DNA of 64,000 nt from Membranipora membranacea (Eukaryota > Bryozoa > Gymnolaemata > Cheilostomatida > Membraniporidae), in assembly GCA_914767715.1 (NCBI GenBank), contig OU612066.1:32338283-32402282 (forward strand), written 5' to 3'. Positions 22,360 to 34,602 of this stretch are shown one piece after another (the first letter of the stretch is position 1; each line of letters starts with the position of its first letter). The position numbers were made by a program, and so were the translations under genes. The notes below the pieces were generated by a model. That model saw only the letters and a program-made list of their open reading frames with translations. It made no database searches and was not told the DNA's origin.

Positions 22360-24686
22360 CTAGCCTGAGGGCCAAGTGAGACCACCATAGTCAGGACGAT
22401 ATGTTCTCGGTGTAGTTGTGACGACTTTGGGGATTTCTGCTTCGCTGCATAAAACTCTGTTAATTAACTGCTTCACGTGACGACAGTAGGCTTGTTTCTT
22501 GTTGGTGATTGCTTCTCTTATGCGCCGTGCATGATCATCTGAGAGATGATCACTTATCTCTTCGAATACATACGGATTGAAAACTTCTTGAATAGATTCG
22601 AGCTTGTAATCAATTGGTAAGGGACTGTCTGCAACTTGACTAGCCCAAGTATTAGCATCGCCATCTGCAGGTGGAGGGCTACCCATAGAGTAAGTTGAGG
22701 TTCTGACATTCTGCATGAATTTTTTTGAAGCTTCCTGGTTTTCCGTAGAGATTCCAAAAGAAGCACCAGCGCTGATAACGCCAGAATAGCTTGCTGCAAC
22801 CTCAACATCAATCTTCTCTCGCTGCATTTTTTCATAGGCTGAAGATGTCATGGTGTACATGTGGGTGTACCTCGAGCCGTACAGTGCACTCGTTACATAA
22901 TGGGTTCCAAAATTATCCAAAAATGCAAACAGTGCACCATCATCCAAGCTTCCAGAATCCAAATGGCGTTTTAAAGCTTGAATGCCCCTAATGAAAGTGC
23001 GATGGAACTTCGGTTTATCATAAAGGTCGACCATAGTGCGGTAATATTGACAGGTTGCAGAAGACTCTATTTTCTTTGAATTGGAACTCGTAAATGACTG
23101 TGTTTCTTTCTCATAGCCGAAACTTGCAGAGAACTCAACACCCCAGCCTCCACCAGATACAGACGCGTGAGTAGCAAGTGAATCTCTCAGCTCTTTTGAC
23201 GATTCAATGACATTTGATACGAAGGTTATTCGGCAAGATTCTACTCTATTCACATCCATTCCGTAGGGAATTTGATAGCTGTGGCAAAATAAAGCAATAT
23301 TAAGATAAGTATTCTTTTATGAGACAGAAAACTTAAATATTTACATTTTTGTGAAACATAAACGGTACTTAAAGAATGTATCCACAAGTAAGGATTGTAT
23401 CCTGCTCTTGTTACAGTGAGCATCTTTTGAGTGCCGTCAATCGGGACAAGAAATATTGTTTTTTTATCCCATCTAAGCTATGGCTCTATAACTTATAACT
23501 TTTGACCCCTTAATTTTTGTAGGAAAGTCCTGACAGATAGCAGAAACAGTCTTGATGGTTCCAATTAATCAATGATTGTCAAATGAAACTTACCGGCAAT
23601 CGCTGCTATGAAGGTTATCGCTATAGTCTGCTGTGAATATTTTGCGTTGGAATCCTGGATCTTTTCCGTCTGCTAGAGGGTAACCTTTCAGTACGTTATA
23701 ACCTTGCAAACTGGAGTCAATGTTAGAATAATGTTCTTCAGCCTGAACACTACATCCTTGCTGTCTCTTGTCCACTATAAACATGACAAACAATTAATTT
23801 ACCAATATAATATGTATCTAAACCCATTGAAGTGAGCGTTTGTAATATGGCTAGAAAAAAAATTTTATTGCAAAATTCATAATATTTTCAGATTTAAGTT
23901 CATCCTTCGACAGGACATGAAGGCTTGTACAGGTATCAATAATCAGGACTGAATCATTTTTTCGAGTTTCTCTTTCAGGACCGGATCGGGTCAATTTCGC
24001 TTCAAAGTTTTATTGCATTTTATTTTTTTTAGGAGTTGCCTTTCTGTGGTGTTACCTATTCATTCTGCAACTGATCTCATATGACAATTTTTTAATATAA
24101 TGAAAATCGAATAAGTTGAGAGTCTGAGAGATCATAGCATCCCAAAATCATCAAGAAAAATTGTGATTGAGTGTGTGATCACAAAATTTAGGATATAATT
24201 ATAGTTGTTGTATATATATGAATCTCGAGCAAGAACTATGATTTTCAAAAGTGTAATGATTTTGAGGAAAAGAAAAGTGAATGAAAAAATGTAAGCAGCT
24301 CCGGACTGATTGTAAGATAAACACATAAGTATTTAATGATTCCGACATAATAATTACTTGCTTTTATGTAAAACTTTTGATACTAGGGAACCACAAATAG
24401 GCCTCTACTGACTGGGATATTTGGTGATAAACATGGTATATATAGGTATATATTAAGGTTCGAAACCTGGTTCGGTCCAGACCTGAGTAGGGAGGGAATC
24501 CTGCCGGTCAGTTGCGGGTTCAATACAGTTCCAGCCCTACAGGGTATGGTCATTGATCATGTTTATTTCTAATATGAGATAACGGAACAAAGATGATCTT
24601 GCCTACTTACATGATGCAGCCTCAGCTGGGGAAATCAGTTCCAGAGCAGCCAGTACGGCCAAAGCAATGACAAACACCTTCATCAT
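22360..24686 (-). CDS. Secreted MACPF-domain (perforin-like) protein
   Basis: Three coding exons, 24686-24611, 23774-23594 and 23278-22360, joined by GT-AG introns (donors GTAAGT and GTAAGT) in phases 1 and 2, giving 391 aa. A second in-frame ATG follows directly. Exon 1 is a signal peptide (MMKVFVIALAVLAALELISP). Exon 2 has the early MACPF pattern GYNVLKGYPLADGKDPGF. Exon 3 carries the family signature NFGTHYVTSALYGSRY (FGTHY at residues 209-213), glycine-rich segments on either side (about residues 128-141 and 251-262) that correspond in position to membrane-inserting helices of the family, and a short Thr/Pro-rich tail without a recognisable added domain. MACPF proteins form oligomeric pores in membranes in immunity, venom and development; which applies here cannot be told. 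The frame is intact. Confidence 0.88.
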
Positions 24687-24773
24687 CTTAAAAAAATAAG
24701 TGTGAGAGTTATGTAACACTAAACCACAGTCAATCAAAGGTAAAACATAGGCTAGAAATGTAATGAAATCCAG

Positions 24774-24781
24774 TTTATATA
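24774..24781 (-). promoter_or_regulatory. TATA box (TATATAAA) of the MACPF gene
   Basis: On the minus strand TATATAAA lies about 90 bases upstream of the start codon, implying a 5' UTR of about 60 bases directly before exon 1. Confidence 0.5.
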
Positions 24782-24789
24782 AAACTGTC

Positions 24790-25870
24790 ACAACCTAGCT
24801 GAAACTTAGTCAAACAAAAGCTTTGATCCTTTTTTTCCTCTTCATAATTTTGACTAACAGCTTAATTATACTAATTGATAATAATATACAAACTTAGAAA
24901 GTGTTACGTCAGCACAATAGATAGACCTTACCTCTCACCTATTCAAGCTGTATTAAAGTTGAATATGAATCTTCCCATAGATCCTGCTGCTTTATATACC
25001 AATCCCTGTGACATTCCTGTGCGACCATCGATCTGCTTGTACATGAAGAATGAAGCTGCATTTAGAGGGCGTGCACACTATTGTAAAATTAATCTCATGA
25101 TTCCGAGGCACTACCTCAGTACGGTTATATATCTGTAAACAGAGCAGGGATGGTTTTTTGCAAAGAAATCTGAACAGTGAATAAGGTAACTAAATGAGCA
25201 GATAGATGACAAAAATAATTCGGCTATGAAATTACATGTCATGTGTTCTGTGAAAGTCAGAGGTGAATGGTGTCCAACTAATTCAGTTGGTTTTATATGT
25301 CAGATTGTTTTTCTGGACTGTACATTCCCTATAGTTCCTTGGGTTGGCCTGAACTAATTTCGAGGAAACAATGATGATACTTCCCATTTTGTGCTGTGCT
25401 GGCATGACTGAGTGGTTGTCATCCAAGACTTTGTGTAAAGTGGCCTGGGTTATTTGCTGGTTGCTGTAGATGTTTTTGAGGTTTATCAGTACTATCTCTA
25501 TACATGGGAATGGACTCATATTTTGAAGACGAACCAAGAGGTGACAACTCAGCCTGAGCTCATGTCAGAAGAAAGATTTAATGTACGGAATGGCTAACTG
25601 GAACAACTTTGGCCATCTTTTGAAAAGTACCTAAGTAATCATTAACCTTCTTAATTCAACTCAAATCACAGACAGACAAACTTTGATTGTCATGATGCTT
25701 CAAAACATATCTCAAATATATTCTTCTAGGACACAAAGATTAATCTAAACATGGCATGATCATTATGTAAATTCATTTATATTTTATGCAGATGCACTGA
25801 AGCTCGAAATAGCTGCAACAATATGTTCACCCAGCAGATATGGCTTTTTGGTATGGCAACTAATTACATT
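24790..25870. other. Stretch without recognised genes
   Basis: The 5' flank of the MACPF gene followed by AT-rich sequence. An 84-codon minus frame at 25283-25537 has no motif I recognise and could be an old transposon fragment. Confidence 0.35.
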
Positions 25871-25879
25871 CGCAGACAG

Positions 25880-26400
25880 CGAATCTATACTGAGTTGCGA
25901 GTCGCGACAGGGTGGCGGTTTACTGTTTGTAAAGCATAGTGGAAATTACACTACAATACCAGATACAATCAAAGGATACTTGTCAAACCAAGAGGTTTGT
26001 TCCTGCTTAACCAAAAATACCCTGTCCTGTAGTGCCTACCAGAGGTGTATAGTATCAATCGATAAATTTCTGTAATTGACACTGACATTCAAGATGTTGC
26101 TAATGATAATGGCCTAGTTCATAGGACATACCAAAGACATGTTTGTCCTACACGGTGGGGTATTTCATAACTCTATTACCTCATCATGGAATCTTATACA
26201 TATGGATTTTATTGAAGGGACATCAACATCAACATCAATATACATGAGTAAATACATGAGGTAGGCCTTGATGTTTATGTCTTTCCGTTTCCGCACTATA
26301 TCCCTCAAGCCAGCCCATTCATCAGTACATAGTGTACTCAGTAAGACTGTTGACTGCTGTCATAACCAATATCACAATGAATCATGATACAAATCAACAG
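25880..26400 (+). repeat. Repeat flank of minisatellite A (partner 28240-28378)
   Basis: The blocks gagttgcgagtcgcgaca, gtaaagcata, cagata and gttgactgctgtcataacca reappear in the same order at 28240-28378, but the partner is shorter. The two loci therefore share flanks as well as the following minisatellite. Confidence 0.7.
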
Positions 26401-26518
26401 CAGTGTGCCGCCTGCGGTGTGCCCGCTGCGGTGTGGCCGCAGCGGTGTGGCCGCAGCGGTGTGGCCGCAGCGGTGTGGCAGCAGCGGTGTGGCAGCAGCG
26501 GTGTGGCAGCAGCGGTGT
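26401..26518 (+). repeat. 14-bp GC-rich minisatellite A
   Basis: About eight units of a 14-mer, gtgtggccgcagcg in the first half and gtgtggcagcagcg in the second, with more degenerate units at the left edge. It is strikingly GC-rich for this window. The related array at 28378-28443 uses gtgtgcctgcagtg. Confidence 0.95.
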
Positions 26519-26868
26519 TATTAAAACTGATTTGTAGATGAGATAATTTTATATATGACACCTTGCTGTTGTTTTGTAACGGGATTATGGCTTTCCAAAG
26601 TCATAACACAGCAACTCCATGATTTATTACTTTTGTATAGTTTTTAAATTCATCCATTGTACCATAAACAGAGATAAGGTGAAGCATCTGCTGACTTTGT
26701 AATGATCATATATTTGCTATTACTACCAAAATTGTCTTTTGGGGTAACCACTGAGGGACATGCATGTCTTTTGGGACTATCTTTGTTTTGTAAGCCATTC
26801 AAGGTACATGAACGATGTGCAGCTGCAATGTCATGGAACTGTTCATTATGCAACAGGACTTGCAATCA

Positions 26869-28020
26869 ATTAGTTTCACCAGCATAATTCGGCTTTTGTG
26901 GTGAAAAAATTGATTGGTAAATGCTCAGACAGATTCACAAGTAAGAACCTAGAGCATCATTGGAGCTCCAACCTCACAATAGCCTCACAATAGACTTATA
27001 CTAACACATTCATGGTCATATCACTCGTATGAAAGGTCCTTGATAAAATAGATCTCATAAATACTTTCCTTTTGCACCAGTTTTTCCCCTTTTACCAAAA
27101 ACAAAGTGCTGATTAGTATATTAGTGTCATGTGTCACAGTGTATCATGCATAACCAGATATTCAGAGGATGTGAAACATATTGATCTATTGAAATAATTA
27201 TTCGTTGTTTTGAGACAATAATGATTCACCACAACAAAACATGCGCACTTTCCGACCAAATCACATAGCGTAAGTTTACTACAGTAAATGTGTAACACAG
27301 GCAACATGGGAATTCGTCAATCTTAACAAGTCTTTATCTCTCCAGCTCTTAATTAAAATTTGCGTACTGCATACAGACGCACTGATATTATAGGTCCCCT
27401 TAATTCTGCCACTAAATGCAAACCAAGCAGACTGAGCCGGATTCCAAATAGTGTAGAATCAATCAGTATAAGCATGAGGAGAACACATGAAATCACCATA
27501 AGTGTTAGACTTAGTATTGGTACAATATATAAACAAAATATACCTGATGTAGATAGATTGATGCACTTTTCTTCCATATATCTACCCTGGGCTGCGTAAG
27601 CTTAGACCTGGAATGTCATTCAATTAATAACCCCAGCAGAATGTAATCAATTAAAAAAACAAGTCAGTGACCTAGCTAAGGCAGACAGAGCGTAATCTTC
27701 TTCCTATTGCTTTTGAAGTCTGAAGACTTTTCTCAAATCTCAAGCTCGAATGAAGACTCAATGTTTGCTCAGAAATTTCACATGATTGATCACCCTCATG
27801 AACTCAGTTGGTTTCTGACAAACTATGGGGACCCCCCACCCGCGCATACACCCCCTCCGCACCTTATCCATCAGTTATAGAGATGAGTAATGATCATTAC
27901 TACCACACTTATGACATGACAGGGGATTTATAAGATCCCAGCAAGCATTAGAAGCTAGTAAAAACCACTGATGTATATTTAAATTCCATATTTATTCCAT
28001 ATCAGTGGTAATTATGGTTA
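26869..28020 (+). repeat. Diverged direct duplication, copy A (partner 28565-29790)
   Basis: The two segments are colinear over more than 1.1 kb. Examples are gcataattcggctt/gcataattcagctt, ggtaaatgctcagacagattcacaag (present in both), cataaccagatattcagagg and agcatgaggagaacacatga. Differences are frequent (perhaps 10-20%) with indels, so the duplication is older than the one at the left end. The similar 79- and 120-codon frames inside both copies have no support as genes. Confidence 0.85.
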
Positions 28021-28377
28021 GTACATCGTTATAGACAGAAAATCTATATTATAATTTCTCAGACAGTGTTTTCATATGGCCTTTTATCCAAGACTAGAGA
28101 ATCTTTGTACCAGATGCTACAATTATGCATCGTGATTTGATTATACCCAGAATATCCATCAAGATTCTATAGAGAAAGGACACAACACTTGCTCAGTGAC
28201 AAAGGGTCTTAAATAAAATACAAGACCCAACAGGAGATGGTGAGTTGCGAGTCGCGACATGGTGGCGGTGTGCTGTGTGTAAAGCATATTAAACCAAAAC
28301 ACCAGATACTCAGTAAGCTTGTTGACTGCTGTCATAACCAACATCACAACATAATGAATCATAATACAAATCAACAG

Positions 28378-28443
28378 CGGCGTGCCTGCAGTGGTGTGCC
28401 TGCAGAGGTGTGCCTGCAGTCGTGTACCTGCAGTGGTGTGCCC
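28378..28443 (+). repeat. 14-bp minisatellite B
   Basis: About five units of gtgtgcctgcagtg with point variants. Homologous to minisatellite A at 26401-26518 but with a different consensus, so the arrays have been homogenised independently. Confidence 0.93.
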
Positions 28444-28564
28444 TGTTGTGGGTAAGCCAAGACCTGGAATGTCAATCAATTAATAACCCCAGAAGAAATT
28501 CTGATCCTGTAGTTGCAAAAAAATGTAATTAATTAATTATTATGCATCAGGACATTTTGGAATC

Positions 28565-29790
28565 GAATTAGTTTCCCCAGCATAATTCAGCTTATGTGGT
28601 AAAATAATCAATTGGTAAATGCTCAGACAGATTCACAAGTAAGATCCTATAGCAGAATAAGCTTCATTGTAGCTCCAACCTCTCAACAGTGAAGACGTAT
28701 ACTAACACAATCAAGGTCATATCACTCATGTCCTTGATAAAAATAGATCTCATATATACTCTTTTTTTTTGCATCAGTCTTTCCCTTTTTACCAGAAACA
28801 AAGAATTGAATACTATTAAATAGTACATTAACTGTTCTGCAGATTAGTGTCGCTGTGTCACAGTGTATCATGCATAACCAGATATTCAGAGGATGCGAAA
28901 CAAACTTATCTATTAAAATAATGATTCGTTGTTTTGAGACAATGATTATTCACCACAACAAACCATGAGCATTCCCAGACCAAACCACATAGCGTCAGTT
29001 TACTATGGTGAATGTGTAACACAGGCAACATGGGAAATCATCAATCTTAATGTGTCTCTATCTCTCCAGCTCTCAAATAAAATCTTAGTACTTCATACTG
29101 ACACACTGACATTCAATTTTTGTTCTTTTGAATCTGCAACTAAATGCACACCCGGCGGATTGAGCGGAATTCCCAATAGTGTAGCATCAATCAGAATAAG
29201 CATGAGGAGAACACATGAGATCACCAGAAGTGTGTTATTTAGTCTCGGTACAATATTCATACAAAATATACCTGGTGTAGATAGATTGATGCACTTATCT
29301 TCCAGATATCTACCCTATGGAGCATAAGCTAAAACCTGGAATGCCAATCAATTAATAACCCCAGCAGATATTCAGCTCCAGTAGTTGCAAAAAAATGTAA
29401 TTAATTAATAAACCAAGTCAGTGACCTAGCTAAGGCAGGCAGAGCGAAATCTTCTTCCTATCGCCTTTGAAGTCTGAAGAGGTATTCTTACATCTCAAGC
29501 CCGATAGAAGCTATCATGCTTTGTTCAGAGATTTTACATGATTAATCACCCTCAGAACTCAGTTGGTTTCGGACAAGCTCAAGGTACCCCTCTCATCCGC
29601 ACACACCCCCTCTCATTCTGCACACCAACTCACCAGTTACAGAGCTGAGTTATTATCATGACTATCACACCCATAACATAATAAGGAATTTATAAGATCC
29701 CAGCAAGCATTGAAAACTAGTAATAATCACTGATGTATATGTGAATTCCATATTTATTTCATATCAGTGGTAATAATGGTTCGTTCTCCG
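28565..29790 (+). repeat. Diverged direct duplication, copy B
   Basis: Partner of 26869-28020. A further short echo of the same family (acccagcagactcagc, ttcccaacag) is visible near 30150-30190, and the block gacctggaatgtcaatcaattaataacc occurs a third time near 28455. Confidence 0.85.
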
Positions 29791-29799
29791 TTATGCAAC

Positions 29800-30394
29800 T
29801 TAAAAAATCTACAGTCCTTCATCCTCCACCAAATTTAAATATCACACGTTTTGTACTGAGTAGTTATATGAAATTCCTAATTCAGTGCTCTAAATATCTG
29901 TGCTTATTATTTGACACTCTGACCATCAAGTTGTTTGTATGGCAACGACATTGACCCTCCATACCAATCCACCAGTCTCAGAATGAGGAGCAGCTAGCTC
30001 GGTTGTATTGGATATCAACTTGGCGCCCAATAGCTGCTCTTTAAGGCATCCCTGTTTGTCAGTCTTCAGTTATCACTCATACCATCACATTGTACCACAC
30101 ACACATAAGCTTTCTACTTTTATCTCTTGATACTGAGTATTTCTGCATTTCCAAATGAACACCCAGCAGACTCAGCTAGATTCCCAACAGATTTTTAACT
30201 GATTATGTGAAAGATTAGAATATTGTGAAAAATAAGAATCTGGTGAACGATTCACATCTCATTTGATCAGAAGTGCCACATGAGCAGACTAATACAATGT
30301 AAACATCACCTCAAGACCATAATGGACTTCAAAATCAACAGTTATTTAAGGCTCCATGAGGTAGGTGGTAGGCACAATAAAAAAATCGCAAATG
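29800..30394. other. Stretch without recognised features
   Basis: AT-rich sequence with one short fragment of the preceding repeat near 30150-30190. No gene supported. Confidence 0.35.
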
Positions 30395-31560
30395 AATTCA
30401 AGTGAAGTAAACCATGCATGTCCAACCTTTTCTTGGATTTGGCCATATTTTTTTGGCGGCTTCATACCATTTGGCTGAACCAAGTTGAAGGAGCAAATGA
30501 AGTCATAATCATGTTGAGTAAGTAGGGCTGTATCCATGGGTTTTGAACTGGTAGGACCAGTCGGGGAACTTGAGGCATGGGCCCTGCAGCGCCTTCCCGC
30601 CAGGGGTATGGGTACCTCCCCAAAAAAATTTTCAAAAGTCAGGCAGTTTTAAGGCGTCTCCGCCCTTTTTGAGACGAAAATTGACAAGAAAGGGTCATCA
30701 TTGTATCCCTACTGTGATTGATAGTTATAATTTTAAAAAAATTGGTGAAAATATTACGGAAAGAGGATAAACAGTGAAATATGTCAAATTTTAGAACGGT
30801 GGTTGCAAAGTACACAAGGGAGTCATAGGAGGTAGGTACCAGCTCTTGAATTACCTGCTCAACAGTCTGGAAAATATGTTATAATGTTATATTGTCCATG
30901 AATTGATTTAATAATCGTAATAATTGTTTTTGTGTGAGCAGTTTTTCATCAAAATTCTGATTCTGTCGACCACCACAGAGAAGGCTTTTGGGACGACATG
31001 CCACAAACTTGCCTGCATTGAACTTTGACTTGCTCTATCCCTCCCTGCAACCAATTTAGAACATGCAATGTTCCGAGGCTTTTTGTTCAAGTTTGGCCCA
31101 AGGTATGTTTTGAGGCAGGCCAGCGCACATTATTCAGTCTTTGATGTATTGATAACTAATAACCTCATGACAAGCAGAAATTTGCCATTATAAAACAACT
31201 ACATCAGTGCTATTGCTTCACAATGGCACTTTTAGGTTTTTTTTTTCAAAATTGACCTCCTGAAAAAGTGGTAGGGCCTATGCACACACCACTGTAAGTA
31301 AGTTAAGGTAAGTAACAATTCCTATTTACTGCAAGAGTGCATTAATTGGACTTTTCAATGTTTGATAACTGTCTTTCAGATATGACAGAATACTGACGAC
31401 CATGTACACCTTTTGGAAATTCCTTCATACTTTATATTTTGAACAAGATGTGGAAATGTGTCTCAACTTTTTTTTGTGGTGAAGGTGCATTCGGCTGAAC
31501 AAAATGACCAATTTGGCCGAAATGGCCGATTTGGCCGAGGTTGAGCATGGCTGAAGTAAA
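30395..31560 (+). repeat. Old interspersed repeat (partner 12373-13190)
   Basis: See 12373-13190. Here the run of tggcc motifs near 31515-31545 is expanded into imperfect tandem units. No transposase or target duplication is visible. Confidence 0.6.
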
Positions 31561-32620
31561 CTGTTGTCCAAAGGTGCGAGGATTTTCTGCCCTCCATGCA
31601 GTTAGAAGCTTATCTGTTACGAATTCATCCTCAGCATGGCATGTACATTCTGCACCAGGGAAAAGAGGGCAACATTTTTTCAAGTTTTCTACCCTTGACG
31701 TGAGAGACCATAACTCTGTAATGAATATTACTTATTTGAGTGATAGCCCCTTGATGAGACTTATTAACTTTTCTCAATCCATATCAGCATAAATAGTGTG
31801 TATTTTAAACACAACAATGATGCTCCAACTCATTTTATGTTTGTGCTTGGCTGTCATCACCCTACCAACAAGTTCATTTGATTAGTTTCACCCACTGATC
31901 TATATTCATGGAGTATCAAACTGACCCGTAAATGAGCATGGCAACTTATGTATGATTATTTATCTTATCTGTGATTGGTCCACATGTACAGCAACGCAAC
32001 AGCAGATCCCATGAACACCTTTGTCGATCAGCTCAGTTTTTGAAGGTTGTTACTGGGACATTACTTAATGCGTACCAAAAAAGCTGACAGATTTTGAGCT
32101 AGATCCAATAAGTGATACAAAGTGACAAATCAATGTAATTTGACCACAAATAGCCATACAGTGAATTTAACACTGATCTATGAATTCATATCAATGGTTT
32201 TACAATTTTTTGTTTGTTTTTGCATGGTCTCAAATGATTAATTATTAGGTCGACAACTAAGAAAATATATCTAGTATTAAAGTGTCCCTGATATCTATAA
32301 CATATCATTGGTCAACTTCATGACAGAAAATCCTCAGCAGTTTCAACTTTCTATTAAGATTTTTCGTCTAAATGCCTCTTATCTACTCATGTCTATAAAT
32401 CTCTAATCTGAGACCCCTCCCCCAGACTTTTTTCCCCCCGTCCGACGGCCCCTTGGCGAGGGAATAAATCTCCAATATTGCGCCTTTCTATAGAAGATAA
32501 CATATTACGTCCTTGGTAACAGTGCTCATGGACGCTAAATAAAGCAGATTGACAAGTTTACACCTTCAGTTGCCTCAAACATGTTGGTAACTTTTATAAT
32601 GTTTGGCTCCCACTACAAAG
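31561..32620. other. Stretch without recognised features
   Basis: Non-coding AT-rich sequence. The 83-codon frame near 31541-31792 overlaps the end of the repeat and has no motif. A C/T-rich patch (ctcccccagac, then a run of T and C) lies near 32415-32440. Confidence 0.35.
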
Positions 32621-32625
32621 TTTGT

Positions 32626-32752
32626 GCTGAACCACAGCCAAATATACTATTTCATTTTAAGTTTCTTCATTATCATCAACTAAGCCACTGTGGCTTAGTT
32701 GATGACAATGAAGAAACTTTAAATGAAATAGTATCTTTGGCTGCAGTTCAGC
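32626..32752. repeat. 127-bp near-perfect loopless palindrome
   Basis: Arms 32626-32688 and 32690-32752 are reverse complements with about five mismatches in 63 bases and a single central base (32689). The inner part, tcatcaactaagccac, pairs perfectly with its mirror. A transcript would fold into one long hairpin. The surrounding DNA is ordinary and I see no target duplication. Confidence 0.93.
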
Positions 32753-32759
32753 ATTGGTT

Positions 32760-33885
32760 TTAGCTCTCAGTGTTGGTATTTAATTTGACTTGACCTATTA
32801 CGAACATATATCACGCCCACTCTGCTGCATTGCTTATCTAAAATGACCTTCCTGAACTATTGAGGTGCAGCTTTCATATTATTTGAACAAAAACAAAAGT
32901 ATGCACCAGTGGTTGTATAAGATTATACATAAAAACAAAAGTAATAGGCAAAGTAAAAAAAATTAATCTTGGATACAGCGGCTGAGGGCCGAACATGATG
33001 TCTTGCTGAAAGGAGCTGAAAATTAGGGAGACCTCATATCCTCTCTACATTAATTAATTGATGCTTTTCGGCATTTATCAGCATCATATGCCAGTAACGT
33101 GGATCAAATTGAATCAGAATACTATCAATATGGATCACTATGATACCCGGATTTCCAGTGATCTCGTCACAACTCTGAATTGCAGCGACTTGAGTATTTT
33201 TTGGACATTAAGAGTCCGAGCAGATAAATCCTTCTAACCAACCAAACATGCATTACTGCCACGCAATCACTATACTGAAACAAGTTTGTTTTTTTCAGAA
33301 AGGATTCTATTTTCAGGTTCAGATAGCATTTTCCTTCTGAAAATCTTTTATGACGTGAAGGTAATTTGATTGATAATCAGAAAAAACGGTGACAAACACA
33401 TCAATGTCCTTTCAGACTCAACATGTATATATATATTGAAGGCTCCAGTTCTGTGCTGAATAAAATAAGCGGGATAGAAATATAGGAATATGGTTGGCAT
33501 GGATGATAGAGCAAAATGTTTGATGGTTGAGGAGAAAAATTATGAATGTGTGGACAGGTATCTTCTTTTTTTATGAATGGACAAAACATTTTTGAGGGAA
33601 CGTCTTTGATGAGCTTGGACTGAGGAACAATCATGTTGCTGTTTTATGTAGAAAGTCAATTAGAGCATTATGTCGAATAAATCATAATATATTATTGGTG
33701 CAAATTTGTTTCGAAAACAATGTAGGTCACTTCAATAGCGAGGTAGAAATTAGGGTTCCGGAAGATATCACTGAAAATTACGATAGTCAGATAACGGCTC
33801 CACATATTGTGTCAGTACAGTAGATGAGAGCATTTGAGCCAGTAAAAATGTATGACATGGTGCCCTTGATGCTGGGTTGGTGCAT
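32760..33885. other. Stretch without recognised features
   Basis: AT-rich sequence with no recognisable coding region. A 77-codon minus frame near 33401-33634 has no motif. Confidence 0.35.
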
Positions 33886-33891
33886 GCAAAA

Positions 33892-33986
33892 GGTTAACGG
33901 GTTAACATATCAACGGGTAAACGAGTTACAGTTAACAGGTTTACTGGTTATCAAGTTAACATGTTAACAGGTTAACATCTAACAGT
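33892..33986 (+). repeat. GTTAAC-rich imperfect tandem repeat
   Basis: About nine loosely spaced copies of ggttaac-like units (ggttaacgg, gttaacaggt, agttaacatg) in 95 bases, with a period near 9-11. Several copies are self-complementary because GTTAAC is palindromic. Confidence 0.75.
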
Positions 33987-34602
33987 AACATACAGTGTAC
34001 AGACTGTCAGTTGAACCACAAGATGCTAGATGCTGATGAACATGATAAAAGCACTGGTTATGTCAGGCGAGAGTCAGAATGAAGGGTTCTATTTAAAAAA
34101 ATCACTAGTAGTTATACCAGCATAGCATACACATATAAATGTCCAGTACAGACTATAAAGTGTCACTGCCCATCCTCCACACGCCTAGCAAGAACTGACT
34201 GATCTCACTTACCTGCAATCCTGATGATTCTTTTTTAAAGCTCAACTGACTCATCTTTTTGTTCCTCCCAGCCTTCCCGTGGCTCCATAGCACCATCCAC
34301 CACAAAATATTTGTAACGGATGACCAGGGATCTTTTCTTAGCCCGACTTTTGATAACCTGGTGAGACTATTCAGAATTTTTGTTCTCTTCAGTACAGGAC
34401 AATGGTGCCTTTCTATTTGTTACATGTCCAGTCAGCGTGGAATCCACAACAACTTTACTGACTCCTGAGTTTTTGAGCAGTTCATGGATGGTGTAGGTAG
34501 TGTGTGCTGAACACTGCAGGGTCCTTCACAAGTTATTTGAGAAAACTTATTTGCTATATCACTTGTCCTAAATTTGATAAGGCTAAAATTTCGCAATTTT
34601 AA

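Noticed and set aside
24440-24560. Possible tRNA-like sequence with ggttcgaaacc and gggttcaatac
   Set aside because: No matching A box at the right distance and no cloverleaf stems can be drawn.
26401-28443. CRISPR-like array
   Set aside because: The 14-bp units are contiguous tandem repeats without spacers, in eukaryotic sequence.
27360-29327. Two similar open frames (79 and 120 codons) in a direct duplication
   Set aside because: Similarity reflects the whole duplicated segment, including flanks; the frames differ in length and carry no recognised motif.
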